Origin: CAMDPA01 sp050186055
GTDB lineage: Bacteria; Pseudomonadota; Alphaproteobacteria; Rhizobiales; Hyphomicrobiaceae
Assembly: GCA_050186055.1 (NCBI GenBank)
Contig: JBFWYV010000091.1
Location: 1-16,408 of the forward strand
DNA length: 16,408 bases
Direction of reading: 5' to 3'
The translations under genes and the position numbers were made by a program. Below the pieces are notes generated by a model, which did no database searches, had not been told where the DNA came from, and was given only the letters and a program-made list of their open reading frames with translations. Below are positions 7,444 to 14,081 of the stretch, one piece after another; the stretch's first letter is position 1; every line of letters begins with the position of its first letter.

Positions 7444-9138
7444 TCAGTTGAGCAGGGCCTGGATCTTATCCAACAACGGAGCGAATGCGCCGTTCGCTGC
7501 GAGGATAACGGCCGCCCCTGCCAGCGCGGAAAGGAAGCAGGCGCCGAGCCGCAGCACGAGCCGCCGCAAATCCTTCCTTACGCTGACGTCCACCGTTATT
7601 TCGGGCGTCGACTGATCTACTGCTATTCCGTCGGTGCCCAGCGTCCGCATCAGCAGGACGAGCCGCAGCTCCAGCCGGCCACTCTTCTGCGGCGTAACCA
7701 GCCAGCGCCAGCGCAGGATGTCGTCCTCGCGGCTGTCAGTGCCGACCCAGAGAGTCTCGGGCGACAGCAACTCGACCGTTGCCGCACGCATCGGAGATTT
7801 GAGGCGGACCGTGACCGTCCGGCTCATGACTGCGCCGTGGGCGAAGCCGGTGAACGCCCCATCGTTCTTGCTGAACAATGTAGCGAGCGCGGTCCGGAGG
7901 ATACGTACCTCGACGGCTTGAGACCGCCCGCGCCGCATCCGCCGGGGCAGTGTCTCGGCGAGCCGATCGAGATCGACAGGCTCGACGGCGCTCGGGGCGA
8001 TGGGCTCGGGACTGCGGCCCGGTTCCCGACCCGCTCTCACGGAACCGGGCGAATCGGACGCGGCCGTGGTGCGGCTCTCCCACGGTGGCTCAAAGAACGA
8101 GCCTTGGGCGTATGGCGAGGCCTGGGTGCCCGACGACGTCGCGGGAGCGGACGGCAGCGGAGGCGGGCCTGCCACCGGAGGGACCGGCGGGGGCATGCGT
8201 GGCGGGCGGCCATTCGGACCGGGATGGCCTTGAACCGGGGGTGGCATCCAGTCCTCGGTCGCGGCGGCCTGCGGCGCAGGTGAGGGTTCGAATTGGCCCG
8301 GTTCAGGAGGCGCCGGCGGCACGACCGATGGTGGCGGTGACGATGGGGGCGCCGGAGGGGCGGCGTCCTGAGGCGGCCGTGCAATGGGCGAGGCGGGAGG
8401 TTCGGGCGGAGGTGCAGCAGCCGGGTTCGAAACCGGATCGGGTTCCCGCGCCAGCGGCGATGGTTCAGGCGGCAGCGTCGAGACGTGGGGACGCGGTTGC
8501 TGCTGCCCTGGCGGTGTCTGCAAACCGGCGTTCGCGCGCAGAGCTTCCACGCGGCGGCGTGCGGCAGCGACCGGATCCTCTACCGGCTGCGAGCGAAATG
8601 GCGCAGCGTTGTTCATCGACGGTGGAGGGGGGTGACCGCCAGATGCCTGCTCGGCCTGGACTCCGTTTGGTGCTGCAGGCTGCGGGATACTCGCTGTCTG
8701 TTGCAGCGCCCGCACCGTTTCCTGGAAGGTCAGGCCGGCCGACTGCAACAGCTTGGCGGCATCGCTCTGACCCTCTCCCACCACGGCCGCCAGCACGATG
8801 GCGCCGTTGACCTCTCCGCGCCGGCTCTGACGAGCGGCCGCCACGGCGTATTGAAGAATCCGCACCAGCGCCGGATCGGCTTCCGGCGTGGCATGCTCGC
8901 CCGCCGGCTTGCGGTCGACATGGTTCGAGACTTCGCCGCCGAGGCGTCCGATATCGATATTGCAGGCGGTCAGCACCGAAGCTGCGTCGGCATCCTCAAC
9001 CAACGCGAGAAGCAGATGCTCGAGCGTTACGGCATGATGACCGCGCGCGCGCGCCAGATCGTGTGACCGCGACAGTGTCGCAGCCATCGATCGGCTTTTG
9101 GGCATCCATGTCAGCGCATCCGTAAACGGCTGCGTCAT
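7444..9138 (-). CDS. Clp_N-repeat protein with Pro-rich linker and C-terminal membrane anchor, no AAA+ module
   Basis: A 564-residue protein. Residues of about 15-75 and 88-148 are two Clp_N repeats of ClpA type (MAATLSRSHDLARARGHH, VTLEHLLLALVED, ASVLTACNID; then PALVRILQYAVAAA, EVNGAIVLAAVV). In ClpA/ClpB this domain binds adaptors and substrates. No Walker A or B and no ClpP-binding loop follows. Residues of about 155-385 are a low-complexity Pro/Ala-rich linker. Residues of about 387-520 look like a beta-sandwich (LDRLAETLPRRMRRG, EVRILR, WRWLVTPQKSG, LELRLVLLM, ITVDVSV), a pattern I associate with membrane-proximal modules in bacterial signalling or conflict proteins. One transmembrane helix spans about 532-552, preceded by RKDLRR, which predicts a tail-anchored protein with the Clp_N end in the cytosol. 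The ATG at 9138 has a strong GGAGAGAGG Shine-Dalgarno. The function is unknown; scaffold or substrate-capture protein is only a guess. Confidence 0.85.
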   Translation of the reverse strand: MTQPFTDALTWMPKSRSMAATLSRSHDLARARGHHAVTLEHLLLALVEDADAASVLTACNIDIGRLGGEVSNHVDRKPAGEHATPEADPALVRILQYAVAAARQSRRGEVNGAIVLAAVVGEGQSDAAKLLQSAGLTFQETVRALQQTASIPQPAAPNGVQAEQASGGHPPPPSMNNAAPFRSQPVEDPVAAARRRVEALRANAGLQTPPGQQQPRPHVSTLPPEPSPLAREPDPVSNPAAAPPPEPPASPIARPPQDAAPPAPPSSPPPSVVPPAPPEPGQFEPSPAPQAAATEDWMPPPVQGHPGPNGRPPRMPPPVPPVAGPPPLPSAPATSSGTQASPYAQGSFFEPPWESRTTAASDSPGSVRAGREPGRSPEPIAPSAVEPVDLDRLAETLPRRMRRGRSQAVEVRILRTALATLFSKNDGAFTGFAHGAVMSRTVTVRLKSPMRAATVELLSPETLWVGTDSREDDILRWRWLVTPQKSGRLELRLVLLMRTLGTDGIAVDQSTPEITVDVSVRKDLRRLVLRLGACFLSALAGAAVILAANGAFAPLLDKIQALLN

Positions 9139-9505
9139 CTACCTCTCTCCTGCCCGAAGCCGTAGATGCCGGTCCGGGGCTGGTCACTCATGCAACTTCA
9201 GGCAAGTCATATGTCCGGGGCGTGGCCATCCAGGGGCCGCATGGGGACGAACAATCATTTTCCCCGCCGTGCCGTACCGGCCGCCGCGAGCGCTACCGTA
9301 TTTGTCCAGATCGTCATGCACTTGTGCGCTGCAAAGACAGTACCTTATTCGGCAAGAAAATGCAGCCCGCGCTATTTCGCGCGTCGGCGGCCGCTCGTCA
9401 GAGCCGGCGCCCCTCGCGTGAAATCTTTCGTTGTTAGACGGCAGGCGACCGGGATAAACACCTGCCGAGTAACGAGCCAGCGACAGCGGACAGGGATCAG
9501 CAGTG
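9139..9505. other. Divergent intergenic region between the Clp_N protein gene and argB
   Basis: These 367 bases hold no reading frame that looks coding; short frames here have no family resemblance and no Shine-Dalgarno. The left end carries the Clp_N gene's ribosome binding site, and the right end a candidate argB promoter with a short inverted repeat. I see no tRNA, riboswitch or clear terminator. Confidence 0.6.
9431..9458 (+). promoter_or_regulatory. Candidate argB promoter
   Basis: TTGTTA (9431-9436) and GATAAA (9453-9458) are 16 bases apart and resemble -35/-10 boxes, about 48 bases upstream of the argB ATG. An inverted repeat GGCAGG (9440-9445) / CCTGCC (9461-9466) brackets the -10 box and could be an operator or a chance dyad. 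Confidence 0.3.
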
Positions 9506-10444
9506 ATGAGCGGCACGAAGGGTAAGCCTACCGACGGCGACAACGGCGGGATCATCTCGGCGCATCTGCAGGCTCGCATTCTCGCCGAGGCGGTGCAGCA
9601 TCTCATCAACTATGACGAACAGACGGTGGTCATAAAGTTCGGCGGCAACGCCATGGGCGATCCGTCTCTCGCCGATGCGTTCGCGCAGGACATCGTCTAT
9701 CTCAAGTTGTCGGGCGTCAATCCGATCGTTGTTCACGGTGGTGGGCCGCAGATCGGCAATATGTTGAAAAAGCTCGAAATAAAGTCTGATTTCGTGCAGG
9801 GTCTGCGGGTTACGGACAAACCAACGGTAGATGTCGTGGAGATGGTGCTGGCGGGCGCCATCAACAAGGAGATCGTGTCGGCGATAAACCGGCAGGGGGG
9901 CAAGGCGGTCGGGATCTCAGGCAAGGATGCCAACCTGATGCTTGCCAAGAAGATCACGCATCTGCCCGACCCGGAGACGGGAACGATGAAAGCCGTGGAC
10001 CTGGGCTATGTGGGTGATCCGGAAGAGGTGAACCCGCACATCGTGGAGGTGATCTCGAAGTCCGACCTGATCCCCGTCGTTGCACCTGTCGGCTTTGCCC
10101 GCGACGGTCAGACGTTGAACATCAATGCGGACTCGTTTGCGAGCGCTCTGGCCGCCAAGATGAGGGCGAAGCGGTTGTTGCTGCTGACCGACGTCGAGGG
10201 TGTCTTCGATAAAAACAAGAAACTTATCAATGCACTGACTGTGACAGAAGCCCGCAAGCTCATGCGTGACGGTACAATCACAGGCGGCATGATTCCGAAG
10301 GTTGAAGGCTGTATCGAGGTGGTCGAAGGCGGGGTCGAGGGCGTCGCCATCATCGACGGACGGGTTCCGCACTGCGTCCTGCTCGAACTGTTCACAGAGC
10401 ATGGCGTCGGCACGCTGGTCGTCACGGACGCTGCGAGAGGCTGA
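9506..10444 (+). CDS. argB: Acetylglutamate kinase (arginine biosynthesis, second step)
   Basis: ArgB phosphorylates N-acetyl-L-glutamate with ATP to the 5-phosphate in the cytosol. The 312-residue protein has the amino-acid-kinase fold motifs in order: VVIKFGGNAMG from 42 (Lys44 contacts phosphate), VVHGGGPQI (75-83), the loop GLRVTD, then NINADSFASALA binding N-acetylglutamate, LLLTDVEGV, and the nucleotide-site GGMIPKVEGC. The N-terminal extension before NYDEQT is typical of the arginine-inhibited hexameric class, so feedback control by arginine is likely. A GTG at 9503 directly precedes the ATG at 9506; I chose the ATG, with AGGGA about 10 bases upstream. No other arg gene is nearby. Confidence 0.97.
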   Translation: MSGTKGKPTDGDNGGIISAHLQARILAEAVQHLINYDEQTVVIKFGGNAMGDPSLADAFAQDIVYLKLSGVNPIVVHGGGPQIGNMLKKLEIKSDFVQGLRVTDKPTVDVVEMVLAGAINKEIVSAINRQGGKAVGISGKDANLMLAKKITHLPDPETGTMKAVDLGYVGDPEEVNPHIVEVISKSDLIPVVAPVGFARDGQTLNINADSFASALAAKMRAKRLLLLTDVEGVFDKNKKLINALTVTEARKLMRDGTITGGMIPKVEGCIEVVEGGVEGVAIIDGRVPHCVLLELFTEHGVGTLVVTDAARG

Positions 10445-10557
10445 GGATTTCCGTAGGGCGCAGGGGCCACGCCGTGACGATCGGCATGAAAGTTCACAGG
10501 CCGGATGGGTCTCGCGACCTTTAACCACACATTTTCCTGGGTTTAATGTCTCTCCGG

Positions 10558-10585
10558 TTGTTGGTGGCGACGTTGTGGAATAAAA
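10558..10585 (+). promoter_or_regulatory. Candidate promoter of the Rrf2 regulator gene
   Basis: TTGTTG (10558-10563) and ATAAAA (10580-10585) are 16 bases apart, a plausible sigma70 pair. The leader that follows holds a hairpin GGGCTG (10594-10599) / CAGCCC (10609-10614) and a 12-bp palindrome before the ATG at 10652. Confidence 0.3.
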
Positions 10586-10623
10586 GAGGCACGGGGCTGG
10601 ACAGATCACAGCCCGGCCGGCCC

Positions 10624-10635
10624 AACCACGTGGTT
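10624..10635. promoter_or_regulatory. Perfect 12-bp palindrome AACCACGTGGTT, candidate operator
   Basis: The palindrome ends 16 bases before the start codon of the Rrf2-type regulator. Rrf2 proteins are dimers that bind dyads and often repress their own gene, so autoregulation is an obvious inference. The gene has no recognisable Shine-Dalgarno, so the palindrome could also affect translation. Confidence 0.35.
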
Positions 10636-10651
10636 CAACGCCACTAACGAC

Positions 10652-11122
10652 ATGAAACTAAATAAGCAGACGACCTACGCTGTGAAGTTGTTGGTGGACT
10701 GCGCGCGGGCCAACGGCGATCTCGTCAAAGCCGCTTCCGCCGCAAAGCGCAGCGGCTTGACGCAATCGCACGCCTTGAAAATCGCTCATGCGCTGATGCG
10801 CAGCGGGTTTCTGATCAATCAACGCGGTCGCAACGGGGGTATCAGGTTGTCCCGTCCTGCGAGCGAGATCCGCATTGGCGATGTCGTCAGGGCGATGGAG
10901 GCGACGGGGGCAGGCGAGTCCGGCGCCGAGATGGACGGAGTTCTCGACGACGCGTTCGCTGCTTTCATCGGTGTGCTGGACCAGTACACCATTCAGGACT
11001 TTGCGAAGCAGGCGGCGGCTGCCGAGAAGCGAAAGACCCGGCGGGCACCTGCCGGACGCCCGAAACGGCGTACCAGCGCTGCATCCGGAGCGACGTTGCG
11101 AAAAGGGCCAGCGGCGACCTGA
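10652..11122 (+). CDS. Rrf2-family transcriptional regulator lacking Fe-S cysteines
   Basis: A 156-residue regulator. MKLNKQTTYAVKLLVDCA is the standard Rrf2 N-terminus and supports this start despite no clear Shine-Dalgarno. The helix-turn-helix spans about 26-52 (SGLTQSHALKIAHALMRSGF), and the wing is RGRNGGIRLSRPASEI (58-73). The C-terminal dimer helix AFAAFIGVLDQYTIQDFAK (101-119) resembles NsrR/RirA. NsrR, RirA and IscR hold a [2Fe-2S] or [4Fe-4S] cluster with three cysteines in the loop after the wing. Here that loop (about 81-97) has none, and Cys17 is the only cysteine in the protein. A basic Arg/Lys-rich tail (126-156) is extra. It converges on bfr, so a link to iron control is plausible but unproven. 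Confidence 0.9.
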   Translation: MKLNKQTTYAVKLLVDCARANGDLVKAASAAKRSGLTQSHALKIAHALMRSGFLINQRGRNGGIRLSRPASEIRIGDVVRAMEATGAGESGAEMDGVLDDAFAAFIGVLDQYTIQDFAKQAAAAEKRKTRRAPAGRPKRRTSAASGATLRKGPAAT

Positions 11123-11125
11123 GTG

Positions 11126-11142
11126 GCCCGATCAGATCGGGC
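11126..11142. terminator. Perfect 7-bp hairpin between rrf2-type gene and bfr
   Basis: GCCCGAT-CAG-ATCGGGC begins 4 bases after the Rrf2-type gene's stop codon. There is no T-run after it, so a role as a terminator or 3' end protector is only suggested. Confidence 0.3.
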
Positions 11143-11158
11143 GATCCGCTCCGGGCCA

Positions 11159-11183
11159 GCCCCTCGATAGGGGCGACTTTCTC
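11159..11183 (+). terminator. Candidate terminator of the Rrf2-type gene
   Basis: GCCCCT-CGAT-AGGGGC (11159-11174) is a 6-bp stem with a tetraloop, followed by the modestly T-rich GACTTTCTC. It suits a weak rho-independent terminator for the rightward gene. Confidence 0.4.
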
Positions 11184-11186
11184 AAT

Positions 11187-11207
11187 CATCACATCAGCGA
11201 TGTGGTG
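11187..11207 (-). terminator. Candidate terminator hairpin downstream of bfr
   Basis: A 9-bp stem (one G-U pair) with the 3-base loop AGC (GCT on the minus strand) lies 25 bases beyond the bfr stop on the leftward strand. The sequence after it on that strand starts ATTGAG, with no clear U-run. Confidence 0.3.
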
Positions 11208-11232
11208 TCGTGCAAATGCGCGCGACCGTGGT

Positions 11233-11721
11233 TCAATCGCCGGACTCGCTCGCGGGCGCGGACTGCAATTGCAGATAGTTCTGCAGGCCCAGCGATTCCA
11301 ACATGCCGAGCTGGGTTTCCAAGAAGTCGATATGACCCTCTTCATCCTCCAGCAGATGCTCAAACATCTGCATGGTCACGTAGTCCTTGGCGGCTCTGCT
11401 GACATCGCGCGCTTCGGTGTACAACGCGCGGGCCGAATACTCAGCCTTCAGATCGCACTCCAGGATTTCTTTCGTGTCCTGACCGATCAGCAGAGGGTCG
11501 AGGGTCTGCATGTTGGGATGGCCCTCGAGGAAGATGATGCGCTTCACGAGCTTGTCGGCGTGCTGCATCTCCTCGATCGATTCCTTGCGCTCATGCGCAG
11601 CGAGCTTCGTGAAGCCCCAGTCCTCAAGCAATCTGAAGTGCAGCCAGTATTGATTTACGGCCGTCAGCTCGTGCCTTAGCGAGCGGTTCAGGTATTCGAG
11701 TACCTTCGGATCGCCTTTCAT
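11233..11721 (-). CDS. bfr: Bacterioferritin (haem-binding ferritin, iron storage)
   Basis: Bfr forms a 24-subunit shell with a haem between subunit pairs; it oxidises Fe(II) and stores it as a ferric mineral. I start it at the ATG at 11721 (MKGDPKVLEYLN), 162 residues. A longer frame opens at 11808, but its first 29 residues do not resemble the family. With the 11721 start, every key residue falls on E. coli Bfr numbering: ferroxidase Glu18, Glu51, His54, Glu94, Glu127 and His130, and haem ligand Met52. The upstream GAGGGGC suits a ribosome binding site. It is last in the leftward cluster after bfd, 165 bases away, a gap large enough for its own promoter. The C-terminal tail SAPASESGD is slightly longer than usual. 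Confidence 0.96.
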   Translation of the reverse strand: MKGDPKVLEYLNRSLRHELTAVNQYWLHFRLLEDWGFTKLAAHERKESIEEMQHADKLVKRIIFLEGHPNMQTLDPLLIGQDTKEILECDLKAEYSARALYTEARDVSRAAKDYVTMQMFEHLLEDEEGHIDFLETQLGMLESLGLQNYLQLQSAPASESGD

Positions 11722-11886
11722 CGGGGGCCCCTCGTCGTTTGCGCGCCGTCGCAATACGCCATACGGCCGCATCCTGGCTCCGGACACGACCAATGGCTCG
11801 ATTGTCATCTAAGGCGTGCAATCAAGGGAGGCAAGCTCGGATTGTCGGGCTGGTTCGGTTTAAGTCTTCCTTTCGCTTGACTTCAC

Positions 11887-12180
11887 TCAGGCGGAGCGGC
11901 GGCAGGTCGCGCGTATTGCGCACGCGCTGCCGGGCCGAGGGCGGCAGTGACACAGAGCCTCATCATGGTGCCCCGGGCAGGACGCGCGGCGCTGGATCAA
12001 CTCATGGGCGTGAGGGAGGCATCCGCCGCAACACGGTGCTTTGTTGAGCTCCTTGTAGACCGTTCCAGCAGTCAATAACCGACTTGGCGCGGCCAGCATC
12101 AGCCGCTCGACAGCCGAGGAAATTTCCTTGTCGGTTATGCGGTTGCAGGAGCAGACGACCATAAGCGCTTCCGTACTCAC
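11887..12180 (-). CDS. bfd: Bacterioferritin-associated ferredoxin (BFD-like [2Fe-2S] protein) with Cys/His-rich tail
   Basis: Bfd docks on bacterioferritin and passes electrons to its haem, releasing stored iron as Fe(II). VVCSCNRITDKEI carries Cys10 and Cys12, and CCGGCLPHAHELI supplies Cys51 and Cys54, giving the BFD arrangement CXC...CX2C; Cys50 is an extra neighbour. The frame starts at a GTG at 12180 (97 residues). An ATG at 12162 (residue 7), with GGAAG 6 bases upstream, may be the real start, giving 91 residues against 64 in E. coli. The excess is a C-terminal tail of about 30 residues rich in Cys and His (Cys68, His71, His72, Cys77, Cys79, Cys87, Cys93). It lies 41 bases after the unknown Cys-rich gene and upstream of bfr, the usual partner arrangement. 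Confidence 0.88.
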   Translation of the reverse strand: MSTEALMVVCSCNRITDKEISSAVERLMLAAPSRLLTAGTVYKELNKAPCCGGCLPHAHELIQRRASCPGHHDEALCHCRPRPGSACAIRATCRRSA

Positions 12181-12221
12181 TCTTCTTGGCGGTTAGCCCG
12201 GCTTATCTTACCAGGCACTGT

Positions 12222-12746
12222 TCAATGGTGCGTTGCCGGCGTGACCGGTTCACTAACGTCGACGACCGAACCGGTAGACAGCGTCACACCCGAGCGGGTG
12301 AGCGTGGCAGCCAGGCAGTCGGCCTTGGCCATGACTTCGTCGATTGCTGACGTGTCCAGGAGAGTGAGCGCGCAGGCGCGCATCTCCTTACGCCGTCCAT
12401 GCTGGGCTGCAGCAATCATTGCAACTGCAACGCATTCATCCCGGCAGAAGCTGCGGCATGTCGCCGGCAGGACTTCAATATCCCGAGCCGACTTGTCGAG
12501 AATCGTGCGTACCCATCTGGAGAGATCCTCGAGCGCCGCGCGGCCTTGCTCTGGGTTCAGGACTCTGCCGAACGTACGCCAAGCCTGCTCCCACGTTCCA
12601 AGATCCGCATTCACGTAGCCTGAATACCAGAGGCGGAAGCCGAGACCGACCAGCCTCTCCGGTTCAGGCAGACAGGGGGCAAACGCGAATCCGCATCCGT
12701 GCTGCAGGCTCGCTTGCGTGATTTCTGCGAGTGAACTCCGCGCCAT
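12222..12746 (-). CDS. Uncharacterised Cys-rich protein in the iron cluster (CX3CX3C motif)
   Basis: I do not recognise a named family, although similar proteins seem to occur beside iron genes in Rhizobiales. The ATG at 12746 has a good GAGGGA Shine-Dalgarno 7 bases upstream; a longer frame running back into fbpA is rejected as overlap. The 174-residue product has no signal peptide or membrane helix, so it is probably cytosolic. It has seven cysteines, three in CRSFCRDEC (Cys97, Cys101, Cys105), a spacing suited to a metal or Fe-S site. Two aromatic-rich stretches (LGFRLWYSGYVNADLGTWEQAW, about 35-56) suggest a helical packed core. The product ends in two histidines. It sits 56 bases after fbpA and 41 bases before bfd on one strand, so it is likely co-transcribed and iron-related. 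No enzymatic motif is visible. Confidence 0.75.
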   Translation of the reverse strand: MARSSLAEITQASLQHGCGFAFAPCLPEPERLVGLGFRLWYSGYVNADLGTWEQAWRTFGRVLNPEQGRAALEDLSRWVRTILDKSARDIEVLPATCRSFCRDECVAVAMIAAAQHGRRKEMRACALTLLDTSAIDEVMAKADCLAATLTRSGVTLSTGSVVDVSEPVTPATHH

Positions 12747-12802
12747 TGTTACATCCCTCGGCAGGCTTTGCGATTTCATGGCGATCTCATTCCATTCAGC
12801 GG

Positions 12803-13891
12803 CTAGTTCGATGGACCCTGATCGAAGCCGACCTTGTCGACCATTGTGGCGGCAACCTTGCGCAGCTTGGCGATGGTGCCCATCGGCAGAGTGTCGGCTT
12901 TCAGGACGCCCCAGTTCCTGACCCGGTCCGCGACCGGGATTCCGGCTTTCAGCGGATATTCGAACACCCGCTCGGCATAGATGCGCTGGCCGTCGTCGGA
13001 TGAGAGAAACTCCAGGAATTTTATGGCGTTGGCTTTGTTGGGGGCGTGTTTGGCCAACATCGCGCCGGATATATTGACGTGCGATCCGCGTCCGGAAGCG
13101 TTCGGGAACAGCACCTTGACTGCGGCGGCCCACGACTGCTGCGTCGGAGATCCGGTCTCAAGTGCTGCAAGGTAATAGTTGTTGCTGATGGCGAGATCGC
13201 AGATACCCGCCGCCACATCCTTGATCTGATCGCGGTCGCCGCCCGCCGGCTTGTGGGCGAGGTTGGCTTTCAGGCCGCGCAGCCATGCCTCGGCCTTGGC
13301 CTCGTCATGATGGGCGATCATCGAGGCGATGAGTGCGATGTTGTAGATGTGGCGGCCGGAACGGACGCAGATCTTGCCTTTCCACTTGGGGTCGGCCAGA
13401 TCCTCATACGTAATCGTGTCCTGCTTGATACGGTCTTTGGAGGCGAGCACAAGACGGGCCCGCATGCTCAATCCAAACCAATGTTCTTCCGGGTCCCTGA
13501 ACGAAGCCGGAATATTGGCGTCGAGAACCTTGGAGGAGACCGCCTGGGATACACCCTTCTCCTTGGCGTCCGTCAGACGGCCGACATCGACAGTGAGCAG
13601 GACGTCTGCGGGACTGTTCACTCCCTCGGCGACCATGCGTTCAGCCAGTCCGCTCGAGGCTGAAAGGAGATTGACCTTGATGCCGGTTTTCTCCGTGAAC
13701 GCCTTGATGAGCGGAGCAATCAGCGGCGGCTCGCGATATGAGTAGATATTGACCTCGCCGGGGTCCTGCGCCCTTGCGATCGACAACACCGCCAGCGTGC
13801 CGAAGCCCGCAGCCAATGCGCCCAGCAATGCCGCCAGCCGTTTCCGGCCGGGAGCCCGCTGCTGACGACGCCTTGCCATTGTTTTCCCCAT
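12803..13891 (-). CDS. fbpA: Ferric-iron ABC transporter periplasmic binding protein
   Basis: The periplasmic receptor captures Fe(III) and delivers it to the FbpB permease. The 362-residue precursor has a signal peptide (RKRLAALLGALAAGFGTLAV, then SIARA, with cleavage likely after Ala41). The mature N-terminus GEVNIYSYREPPLI is typical of the FbpA/AfuA/FutA class. Tyr239-Tyr240 in SNNYYLAAL match the twin iron-ligand tyrosines (Tyr195/196 in Neisseria FbpA), and Tyr50 and Tyr52 lie in the first strand. Further family motifs are HWFGLSMRARLV, WKGKICVRSG and HVNISGAMLAKHAPN. An ATG at 13879 (residue 5), with GGGGA upstream, is an equally good start. The gene is transcribed away from fbpBC, which is less usual than a single fbpABC operon, and leads the cluster with bfd and bfr. 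Confidence 0.95.
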   Translation of the reverse strand: MGKTMARRRQQRAPGRKRLAALLGALAAGFGTLAVLSIARAQDPGEVNIYSYREPPLIAPLIKAFTEKTGIKVNLLSASSGLAERMVAEGVNSPADVLLTVDVGRLTDAKEKGVSQAVSSKVLDANIPASFRDPEEHWFGLSMRARLVLASKDRIKQDTITYEDLADPKWKGKICVRSGRHIYNIALIASMIAHHDEAKAEAWLRGLKANLAHKPAGGDRDQIKDVAAGICDLAISNNYYLAALETGSPTQQSWAAAVKVLFPNASGRGSHVNISGAMLAKHAPNKANAIKFLEFLSSDDGQRIYAERVFEYPLKAGIPVADRVRNWGVLKADTLPMGTIAKLRKVAATMVDKVGFDQGPSN

Positions 13892-13928
13892 TTCGCCCGC
13901 TTTGCCGCTTCCCCCAGGAACCGCTCAA

Positions 13929-13945
13929 TTTGGATCGATTCTAAG
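13929..13945. promoter_or_regulatory. ICE-like dyad (candidate Irr/iron-responsive site) near fbpA
   Basis: TTTGGATCGATTCTAAG agrees at 11 of 14 defined positions with the Irr-box/ICE consensus as I recall it, TTTAGAA-N3-TTCTAAA. It lies about 38 bases upstream of the fbpA start. Irr, a Fur-family regulator of rhizobia and relatives, acts at such sites. Confidence 0.4.
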
Positions 13946-14005
13946 GTCTCTAAGATCTCGTGCCGAAGGGAAGTCAGAGCGTGAATGCGGTGTCAATCAT
14001 TTGGA

Positions 14006-14022
14006 CCTCGAATTGTTCTAAT
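14006..14022. promoter_or_regulatory. Second ICE-like dyad, fbpB side
   Basis: CCTCGAATTGTTCTAAT matches 10 of 14 defined positions of the same recalled consensus, including the palindromic core GAA-N3-TTC and the full TTCTAA arm. Its position before fbpB suits control of the permease/ATPase unit. Confidence 0.3.
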
Positions 14023-14081
14023 TCCAGCGCGGTCCGGTGGCGCTGACCGCGCCAATAAGGGTACGGGACAGAAGCAGAGCG

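Noticed and set aside
7438..9066. Several rightward frames opposite the Clp_N protein gene
   Set aside because: They arise from the codon bias of the Pro-rich linker; only the leftward frame shows conserved domains and a Shine-Dalgarno.
9184..9609. Leftward frame of 141 codons overlapping the start of argB
   Set aside because: It overlaps conserved argB sequence, and the product has no recognisable domain.
10508..10523. Short GGTC/GACC stem followed by TTT after argB as a terminator
   Set aside because: Only four or five base pairs and three Ts; too weak to call.
12747..13133. N-terminal extension of the unknown Cys-rich protein into fbpA
   Set aside because: It would overlap fbpA by 330 bases in another frame; the ATG at 12746 has a better ribosome binding site and the extension has shadow-like composition.
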